Shown here piece after piece: positions 25,681-31,319 of a stretch of 64,000 nt of DNA; within the stretch, counting starts at the first letter, position 1; the number at the start of each line of letters is the position of its first letter. The notes under the pieces were generated by a model. The model was not told where the DNA came from and made no database searches. It saw nothing but the letters and a program-made list of their open reading frames with translations. The DNA is from an uncultured SAR116 cluster alpha proteobacterium (lineage in GTDB: Bacteria > Pseudomonadota > Alphaproteobacteria > Puniceispirillales > Marisalimonadaceae). Position numbers and translations under genes: made by a program. The DNA lies in contig CACBDG010000005.1 of NCBI GenBank assembly GCA_902537945.1, forward strand, positions 48,890-112,889, given 5' to 3'.

Positions 25681-25851
25681 AAAATTAAGTATACAGTTAT
25701 TGATTACAAAAATATTAAGCTCAATATTACTGAACGGACTCTATTTGCAATCTTATATTGTTTTCTTTTCTTAAAGGAAAAGCTTAATTTTACTGAGTAT
25801 CTCCTAACACTTGGATTTTTTGTAGGCGTTATAATATTAATATCAGGATAA
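25681..25851 (+). pseudogene. Remnant of a DMT/EamA-type permease gene (C-terminal fragment)
   Basis: The forward frame ending with TAA at 25851 is open back to 25681. From about 25732 it reads ERTLFAILYCFLFLKEKLNF and then EYLLTLGFFVGVIILISG. This alternation of two hydrophobic helices around a LKEKLNFTEY turn closely resembles the last two helices of DMT-superfamily (EamA) transporters. It has no plausible start and no upstream part. I read it as a decayed gene end rather than a gene. A 19-nt stretch at 25703-25721 is repeated exactly at 29523-29541. Confidence 0.45.
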
Positions 25852-25894
25852 TGATTTTGAACATGATATTAAAAATGCTTTCAGAAATTAGAAA

Positions 25895-26146
25895 GTGCTA
25901 GCATTGGACATCACAAATAACCCAAATAAAATTGCCATTATAGTTGCTTTTACCTTTTTAATTGCTGGCATTGTAGAAGGAATTATAGGTATTGATCTTC
26001 CAACTACATCTATTACCATCACGACATTTTTTGTTTCACCGTTACTAGCTTTAGGATTAAATTTAGTCCCAATGACAGTTGCAAATATTTGTCAATTTAG
26101 TAAGTCTCATAACCCTAAGCAAATAATGAGTAGATATTTTATTTAA
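25895..26146 (+). pseudogene. Truncated copy of the TauE/SafE permease gene (N-terminal part)
   Basis: The translation (83 codons, aligned part from the TTG at 25904) matches the first about 78 residues of the permease at 29661-30434 at roughly 70% identity by eye. The shared core is TFFVSPLLALGLNLVPMTVANI against TFFVSPLMALGLNLIPMTVANI. It stops after SRYFI where the full protein continues with six more helices. About 45 bases upstream are also similar (ACATGATATTAAAAAT occurs before both). A two-helix remnant cannot be a working transporter, so I call it a degraded paralogue. Confidence 0.85.
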
Positions 26147-26186
26147 TTCCTAAAAATTATTAAGAATTTTGCTTAAAAATTATGAA

Positions 26187-26660
26187 TTAAGGGTTTTTAA
26201 AGAAACTAAGTGCTTCAGAAAGTACTCTAATGTTATCTTTTGATAATAAAATAGCATTTTTAAAGTAGGAAGCTGCAATTTCATTATTACCCAGCTTTAC
26301 CTCTAATTTTCCCAAATTAAGATTTACATCTGCTCTTTGACATAGATCAATGTTCAAGCAATTTAAATAATCAGCCTTTGCATTTTTATAATCTTTAATA
26401 AAGAAATAAGTATTAGCTCTATTAATTAAGCTCTCAACAAGGTAACTATTAGGTATATCTTTACTCTTAATGTTAATAGAAAGTAGATTTATGACACCCT
26501 GGTAATCTTTTAATTGAAACTTTTCTTTAGCTGCTTCTACATTTTGAACAAAATTAATTTTGGGTAGTTTGATGAAAGTGTCGTTAGTGGGAAATGCTGC
26601 TAACAGTACCGAATTAAAATTAATAAATAAAAAGATTGAGAAAATAATTCTAAGAATCAA
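26187..26660 (-). CDS. Exported TPR-like protein of unknown function
   Basis: A 157-residue protein with an N-terminal signal peptide (about 1-22, IIFSIFLFINFNSVLLAA) and two to three tetratricopeptide-like helical repeats. The clearest repeats are SLINRANTYFFIKDYKNAKADYLNCL (about 82-107) and VNLNLGKLEVKLGNNEIAASYFKNAI (about 112-137). It is probably periplasmic and may act as a scaffold. I do not recognise a specific family. The most interesting point is its upstream region, which carries the best Pho-box-like array in the window, so it may belong to the phosphate-starvation response. It is flanked by two pseudogene fragments. Confidence 0.65.
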   Translation of the reverse strand: MILRIIFSIFLFINFNSVLLAAFPTNDTFIKLPKINFVQNVEAAKEKFQLKDYQGVINLLSINIKSKDIPNSYLVESLINRANTYFFIKDYKNAKADYLNCLNIDLCQRADVNLNLGKLEVKLGNNEIAASYFKNAILLSKDNIRVLSEALSFFKNP

Positions 26661-26677
26661 AGAAAGTTTCCATAAAT

Positions 26678-26717
26678 GTTACAAATTTATTACAATATTA
26701 TTAAATTTTTGTGACAA
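26678..26717 (-). promoter_or_regulatory. Candidate Pho-box array upstream of the exported TPR-like gene
   Basis: On the minus strand, 7-bp units TTGTCAC (26711-26717), ATTTAAT (26700-26706), TTGTAAT (26689-26695) and TTGTAAC (26678-26684) follow each other with exact 11-bp phasing and A/T-only 4-bp spacers. The last pair, TTGTAATAAATTTGTAAC, matches the recalled PhoB consensus at 14 of 18 positions. The array ends 17 nt before the gene start. Confidence 0.5.
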
Positions 26718-26732
26718 ATCAAGTTTTTAATT

Positions 26733-26918
26733 TTATGTAAGCATTCTAGGAAAAAAATAATCTATTACTTGCCCGTTCGAAAAATAAGGTATTTTAAAAG
26801 TATTTTCAGGATACTCTATGATAACAACACCACAAGTAACTAAATTGGCAGGTAACTTATTATGTCCTGTAGTTGTAAGTTGATAAATTAATGAATTTAA
26901 AATGGGCTTTATTATAAC
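26733..26918 (-). pseudogene. Truncated copy of the SixA-like phosphatase gene (C-terminal part)
   Basis: The reverse-strand translation over about 61 codons aligns with the C-terminal 63 residues of the SixA-like protein at 34089-34592. Shared stretches include TTTGHNKLPANLVTCGVVII (against TTKGHNKLPTNLVTCGVVVI) and VIDYFFPRM before the stop. The start and first 100 residues are absent, and two codons (Gly-His of the IIGHNP motif) are missing, which removes the second catalytic histidine. Identity is about 65-70% by eye. It is a decayed paralogue, not a gene. Confidence 0.85.
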
Positions 26919-26928
26919 AAAATTAATG

Positions 26929-26954
26929 TAAGCTTAGAAGAGATGTTAAGCTTA
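26929..26954. promoter_or_regulatory. Two TAAGCTTA palindromes upstream of plcP
   Basis: The 8-bp palindrome TAAGCTTA occurs at 26929-26936 and 26947-26954, 18 bp apart centre to centre and 88 nt before the plcP start. A paired operator is possible. Nothing else supports a function. Confidence 0.3.
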
Positions 26955-27041
26955 GTTTAATTTGTAAAAATTTTTCAGAAATAAATTTGTAATAAATCCA
27001 ATATATGTAGAGATCTTAATTAAAATAAACTCTGTTTATAT

Positions 27042-27842
27042 ATGGATAAAAATAAAAGTAAAAATTATAGAGCCATTTGGATCTCTGATATTCATTTAGG
27101 TTCATCTGGTGCACAGGCCGAACATCTTCTTGAATTTCTAAGATATAATGATAGTAATTATTTATATTTAGTTGGCGATATTATAGATGGATGGAGCTTA
27201 ACTAAGCGGTGGTATTGGCCTCAATCTCATAACGACGTAATTCAAAAAATTCTTAGAAAAGCTAGAAAAGGTACAAAAATTACATTTATTCCTGGTAATC
27301 ACGATGAAGGTGCGAGGACTTTCTTAGGTATTACGTTTGGTGATATTGAGATAAAAAATGAGGCTTTTCATAAAACGGCTAAGAATGAAAAGTTGTGGGT
27401 AATACATGGCGATCTTTTCGATGAAGTAATGCAACATGCCAGATGGTTAGCCTACATAGGAGACTCTGCATATACCTTTCTTCTGTGGTTAAACAAGTGG
27501 TTTAATAGAATAAGACGTCTTATAAACTTACCATATTGGTCGTTATCACAGTTCTTAAAATTAAAAGTTAAAAAGGCAGTTTCAATCATTAACGCTTTTG
27601 AGACACTTATGGTTAGAGAAGCCTCCAGACGTGGATGTGATGGAGTTGTATGCGGGCATATACATAAATCTGAATTGAAAATGATCGATAATAAAATTTA
27701 TGCAAATGATGGGGATTGGGTTGAATCACTTACTGCTCTTGTAGAACACAAGAATGGAGAGTTAGAAATTATTAATTGGGCTGAATTGGGTCACGATCAT
27801 CCATATCAAAACGATATAACTAAAGTTAAAAAAATAGCATGA
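27042..27842 (+). CDS. plcP: PlcP-type metallophosphoesterase (phospholipase C of lipid remodelling)
   Basis: A 266-residue calcineurin-like phosphoesterase with all metal-binding blocks: SDIHLG (Asp16, His18), GDIIDG (Asp46, Asp49), GNHD (85-88), HGD (122-124) and GHIH (205-208). Such proteins are often labelled UDP-2,3-diacylglucosamine hydrolase (LpxH-like). The next gene, overlapping by 4 nt, is an Agt-type glycosyltransferase, which is the PlcP-Agt pair known from rhizobia and marine bacteria. PlcP releases diacylglycerol from phospholipids when phosphate is scarce. A basic helix-rich segment (about 140-180) may contact the membrane. LpxH activity cannot be excluded by eye, but the neighbourhood favours PlcP. 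Confidence 0.85.
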   Translation: MDKNKSKNYRAIWISDIHLGSSGAQAEHLLEFLRYNDSNYLYLVGDIIDGWSLTKRWYWPQSHNDVIQKILRKARKGTKITFIPGNHDEGARTFLGITFGDIEIKNEAFHKTAKNEKLWVIHGDLFDEVMQHARWLAYIGDSAYTFLLWLNKWFNRIRRLINLPYWSLSQFLKLKVKKAVSIINAFETLMVREASRRGCDGVVCGHIHKSELKMIDNKIYANDGDWVESLTALVEHKNGELEIINWAELGHDHPYQNDITKVKKIA

Positions 27843-29233
27843 AAATTTTAATTGTAACAGACGCTTGGTATCCTCAAGTCAATGGGGTAGTAAGAACTTT
27901 AGATGAGACATATAAGCAATTAAAAAAATTCGGCCATGAGGTAAAGTTAATTACACCAGAAGGTTTTTTAACAATGCCATGTCCAACTTATCCTGAAATA
28001 AAATTATCTCTTTTCCCAGGTGCTAGAGTTTCATCTATGATCAGAGAATTTAATCCAGATTGTTTACATATTGCTACTGAAGGTCCTTTAGGTCTTTCCG
28101 CGCGTGGATATGCTATTAGAAATGGTTTAGCTTTCACCTCAGCCTATCATACCAGATTTCCAGAGTATGTTCATGCAAGAACAAAACTCCCACTCGAAAC
28201 TACCTATTCATTTTTAAGATGGTTTCATAAAAGATCTGAGCTGGTGATGGTGCCAACTGAAGAAGTAAAAAAGGATTTATTAAAATTCAAAATTGGTAAC
28301 CCTCAAATTTGGGCGAGGGGCGTAGACTTAGAAATTTTTAAACCAAAAAAAGGAAGAAGAAAAAATAAAAAACCTATTATGTTAAATGTAGGAAGAGTAT
28401 CTATAGAAAAAAATTTAGAAGAATTTTTAAAAATAGATCTGCCATATGAGAAATGGGTTGTAGGAGACGGTCCTGCATTGAAAGAATTAAAAAAAAAATA
28501 CCCTAAGGTTATTTTCCACGGCGCTAAGAGTAAAGAAGAATTAGAATACTACTATAACAAGGCGGATGTATTTGTTTTCCCAAGCAAAACTGATACATTT
28601 GGCTTAGTTTTATTAGAGGCTATGGCCTGTGGTTTGCCAATTGCAGCTTTACCTGTCAGTGGTCCCTTAGATGTTATTGGTAACTCAAATGCAGGTATTC
28701 TGAATTCTAATTTAAAGAAAGCGTGCAAGAAAGCTTTGCTTATACAAAGAAAAGTGCCAAGAGAATATGCTAAAACATTCTCATGGGAATCAACAAGTAA
28801 AACCTTTGAGACTTATTTGGTAAATATAAGAAAAAAAGACACTACATATAATATTGAAGACAACCCTCATAAGGGTAATACTGGGATTACAAGAGCAATT
28901 CATGCAGCTAAAAATTCGTGGTCAGGTTTAACTTTTGCTCTGAGAGAAGAAAGTGCTTTTAGACAAGAAATATTTTTAGTGATAATTTCATTATCTATAA
29001 TTTTAGTCAGCGATGTCAGTACTATTGAAATATTGCTTATGATTTTTACAACTTCCCTTGTCTTAATTATAGAGCTATTAAATTCTAGTGTTGAAGCAGC
29101 TATTGATAGAATATCATTTGATTATCACGGTTTATCTAAAAGAGCTAAAGATTACGGATCCGCTGCTGTAATGTTGACATTAATTTTATGGGTCTTAATT
29201 CACGGGTTAATTTTATTTAATGATATAAATTAA
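27839..29233 (+). CDS. agt: Diacylglycerol glycosyltransferase (Agt-like) fused to diacylglycerol kinase (DgkA)
   Basis: A 464-residue two-domain protein. Residues 1 to about 335 are a GT-B (GT4-type) glycosyltransferase: VTDAWYPQVNGVVRTL (6-21), EGPLGLSARG (81-90), LNVGRVSIEKN (182-192) and the donor-site PSKTDTFGLVLLEAMACG (248-265). Residues about 347-464 are a complete prokaryotic diacylglycerol kinase: ITRAIHAAKNSWSGL, EESAFRQE (Glu371), IIELLNSSVEAAIDR (Glu412, Asn415, Glu419, matching E. coli Glu69, Asn72, Glu76) and SKRAKDYGSAAV, with three hydrophobic helices. The frame is continuous. It overlaps plcP by ATGA. Glycosylation of diacylglycerol and its phosphorylation back to phosphatidate would thus share one membrane-bound protein. 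Confidence 0.88.
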   Translation: MKILIVTDAWYPQVNGVVRTLDETYKQLKKFGHEVKLITPEGFLTMPCPTYPEIKLSLFPGARVSSMIREFNPDCLHIATEGPLGLSARGYAIRNGLAFTSAYHTRFPEYVHARTKLPLETTYSFLRWFHKRSELVMVPTEEVKKDLLKFKIGNPQIWARGVDLEIFKPKKGRRKNKKPIMLNVGRVSIEKNLEEFLKIDLPYEKWVVGDGPALKELKKKYPKVIFHGAKSKEELEYYYNKADVFVFPSKTDTFGLVLLEAMACGLPIAALPVSGPLDVIGNSNAGILNSNLKKACKKALLIQRKVPREYAKTFSWESTSKTFETYLVNIRKKDTTYNIEDNPHKGNTGITRAIHAAKNSWSGLTFALREESAFRQEIFLVIISLSIILVSDVSTIEILLMIFTTSLVLIIELLNSSVEAAIDRISFDYHGLSKRAKDYGSAAVMLTLILWVLIHGLILFNDIN

Positions 29234-29310
29234 ATAGCAATTAGCTCTCCGTTTCCAATGGCAAGATACCATTTTAAGTTAGAAATACTCTTAATGCCTA
29301 TAATAAAAAT
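29234..29310. other. Intergenic stretch with an unexplained short open frame
   Basis: On the minus strand a frame ending with TAA next to the agt stop reads IKSISNLKWYLAIGNGELIA. It looks protein-like and could be a further gene remnant. I do not recognise it, it has no start of its own, and it runs into the junction at 29311. Confidence 0.25.
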
Positions 29311-29336
29311 TTTTTAATGTAATAAATTTGAAATAA
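29311..29336. repeat. 26-nt exact repeat, copy 2 (first copy 4041-4066)
   Basis: Identical over 26 bases to the sequence after the ThDP gene. Its right end (ATTTGAAATAA) overlaps the start of similarity to the acyltransferase gene around 19150. The two sources therefore meet at a shared 11-base microhomology. Confidence 0.7.
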
Positions 29337-29433
29337 TTGAATATTCACCTATTTCAACATATTTGTTGAATTCACTATCTTCAATTTTGCAATTAGAATG
29401 TGTTAATGGTTTGTTTTTTGAGAGTTTATTCAT
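29314..29433 (-). pseudogene. Truncated copy of the phosphonate-cluster acyltransferase gene (N-terminal part)
   Basis: An ATG at 29433 opens a 39-codon frame whose first 37 residues align with the start of the hexapeptide acyltransferase at 18634-19248: KPLTHSNCKIEDSEF against RPLIHSDCQVVDSDF, then YVEIGEYSIISN against FVEIGEYSIISN. About 60% of residues agree. Beyond that the frame ends at a stop in the 26-nt repeat. The bases upstream of both starts are also alike (TTGAGATAT shared). It is a diverged remnant of a second phosphonate-cluster gene. Confidence 0.85.
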
Positions 29434-29660
29434 ATGAAAATAAAAAAATATTGAGATATTAACGTCATTTAAAAAATTTGTTGTGTTATAATTTATTAAA
29501 TATCGAATTTATGCATTTATTTATTACAAAAATATTAAGCTATTTTTTGGGGTAAAAATTTTAAGGCTGAACTGATTTTTTTACAAAGAAATGACTAAAT
29601 TAATTTTGAAATACATGATATTAAAAATTTTATAAAATGACATTTTTCAAGGTTTAATAA
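29434..29660. other. A+T-rich region before the TauE/SafE gene
   Basis: No gene is visible. 29523-29541 repeats 25703-25721 exactly (19 nt), and the bases around 29612-29627 match those before the truncated permease copy at 25861. The region therefore shares ancestry with the sequence upstream of the pseudogene. A promoter for the permease is expected here. Confidence 0.4.
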
Positions 29661-30434
29661 TTGGATATATCAACTAACTCAAACGAAGTTGCACTAATAG
29701 TTAGCTTTGCTTTTTTTGTTGCTGGCGTTGTTAAAGGGGTAATTGGCATTGGTCTTCCAACAACAGCAATTACAATTATGACTTTTTTCGTTTCACCATT
29801 AATGGCATTAGGACTTAATCTAATACCAATGACCGTTGCAAATATTTGGCAGTTGAGTAAGGCAGATAATCCTCGAGAATTAGTAAAAAATTATAAATAT
29901 TTCGCTACGTCGTTGGTAGTTTGTATCTTAATTACTTCTTTTTATGCAAATCAAATTGGAGACGATGTAGTTCGTCTCATTTTTGCGGTTGCAGTTCTTT
30001 TATTTGTTTGTCTGCAAGTTTTTGGTTTTAATTTTAAAATGAAACCTAATCATGACAATTTTTGGCAAGGTAGTCTTGGGGCATTAGGAGGTTTAGTAGG
30101 AGGTGCAGCATCAATATGGGCAGTTCCAGTAACTATGTATTTATTAATGAAAAATGTAAAACCTAAACAATTTGTTGATGTTAGTGGTTTTTTAATTACC
30201 ATTGGGTGTATACCTGTATCAATTGGATATATAGCAACAGGTGTTTTTCAACCTAATATGTTTATTTATGGAGCTCTTGGGTCAGTGGTTGCAGTAATAG
30301 GGTTTCAAATAGGAGAAAAGCTTAGAAATAAAGTAAATGCTAAAACATTTAAAAATTTGTTACTCATTTTTTTTAGTATATCAGCTATTAACATGATCAT
30401 ACGATCATTGTTAGAGTATAATATTTTAAATTAA
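29661..30434 (+). CDS. TauE/SafE family permease (sulfite exporter-like)
   Basis: A 257-residue membrane protein with about eight hydrophobic helices in two repeats. The first repeat carries GVIGIGLPTTAITIMTFFV and the second GGLVGGAASIWAVPVTMYL, the paired glycine-rich loops of TauE/SafE (DUF81) permeases. Members export or import sulfite, sulfoacetate or other organic anions. I use the TTG start with AAGG 8 nt upstream; the same TTG is conserved in the truncated copy at 25904. The gene ends 4 nt inside the convergent hydratase stop. Substrate unknown. Confidence 0.88.
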   Translation: MDISTNSNEVALIVSFAFFVAGVVKGVIGIGLPTTAITIMTFFVSPLMALGLNLIPMTVANIWQLSKADNPRELVKNYKYFATSLVVCILITSFYANQIGDDVVRLIFAVAVLLFVCLQVFGFNFKMKPNHDNFWQGSLGALGGLVGGAASIWAVPVTMYLLMKNVKPKQFVDVSGFLITIGCIPVSIGYIATGVFQPNMFIYGALGSVVAVIGFQIGEKLRNKVNAKTFKNLLLIFFSISAINMIIRSLLEYNILN

Positions 30435-31204
30435 ATTATCTTAATCTCTACTTCTGATAGATCCTCAACTTTATATATTATGTGATCACCTTTATTAGGA
30501 GCACGAGTCTTAATCACGCTTCCGGTAATTATAACACTATCTTTTGGGATAGTTCTTCCCAACGAAGTTAATAGGTTCGAAACCCAAGATAATGACTCAA
30601 GTGGGTTAGCGTCCTTTATCATTGCGTCTTGGGGTATTTCATCATTCCAAAGTAATTGTGATCTAACAATATCTAGGTTTAATTTTTCCCAATTTGGAAG
30701 TTCTTTGCCCATAACTATACCAGAACACCAAGCATTATCTGTTATCATTGATAGTGGATTTATATTAGAATAATCCGCATTTCGATCTATAATTAATTCA
30801 AAAGCAGGTGACAGGGATTTTATAAATTCTCTAATATTATCTTTATTAAATGGTCCCATTTCAGGTTTCAAATCATCTGATAATGTTACAGCTATTTCGA
30901 ATTCCAACCCTAACCCATGAAAGTTTTCTAATTCAAAGGTTGAAGGACTTGACTTGATTTCATTTGCAAAAATACCACCAGCAACAGGATGGTCTATCCC
31001 ACATAGTTGTTGCTGCACTTTGGAAGCTAAAGCAATTTTAAAACCACCCAAGCTACCTCTTCCAGAATTTTCTTGAAAGATTTTTTGTATTTTATAAGCT
31101 TCATCAAAATCTTTAGGCATTAATGTTTCTGGTAAGTTTTCATAGTTTTGTTTTGAATAATGTTGATCTAACATAAATTGTGCAATTTGCTCTAATCTAT
31201 TCAT
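30431..31204 (-). CDS. 2-keto-4-pentenoate hydratase-like protein (FAH superfamily)
   Basis: A 257-residue hydratase of the MhpD/fumarylacetoacetase superfamily. Recognisable: GYKI-type segment GGFKIALASKVQQQLCGI near residue 50, LGLEFEIAVTL with the metal-binding Glu residues (about 98-107), PAFELIIDR (about 131-139) and the C-terminal ITGSVIKTRAPNKGDHI. These enzymes hydrate 2-hydroxy-dienoates or decarboxylate oxo-acids in meta-cleavage-type routes. It is divergent from the flavin monooxygenase, with a perfect 14-bp palindrome between them, so the two may be controlled together. Substrate unknown. Confidence 0.85.
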   Translation of the reverse strand: MNRLEQIAQFMLDQHYSKQNYENLPETLMPKDFDEAYKIQKIFQENSGRGSLGGFKIALASKVQQQLCGIDHPVAGGIFANEIKSSPSTFELENFHGLGLEFEIAVTLSDDLKPEMGPFNKDNIREFIKSLSPAFELIIDRNADYSNINPLSMITDNAWCSGIVMGKELPNWEKLNLDIVRSQLLWNDEIPQDAMIKDANPLESLSWVSNLLTSLGRTIPKDSVIITGSVIKTRAPNKGDHIIYKVEDLSEVEIKII

Positions 31205-31260
31205 AATTAATCCTTCACAAAAATCATGTAGAAATATCTTATAAAAAATTTATATTATTA

Positions 31261-31274
31261 CAAACTATAGTTTG
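31261..31274. promoter_or_regulatory. Perfect 14-bp palindrome between hydratase and monooxygenase genes
   Basis: CAAACTATAGTTTG is its own reverse complement and lies midway in the divergent promoter region. A second short dyad (GATATTGTAGATATC, 31274-31288) follows. This is the usual setting for a dimeric repressor site. No regulator gene is adjacent. Confidence 0.45.
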
Positions 31275-31319
31275 ATATTGTAGATATCTAAAATTACACC
31301 GAATTTATTGAGGCTTACT

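Noticed and set aside
26961..27000. Pho box directly before plcP
   Set aside because: TTGTAA-like words occur but are not in 11-bp phase; nothing stands out from the A+T-rich background.
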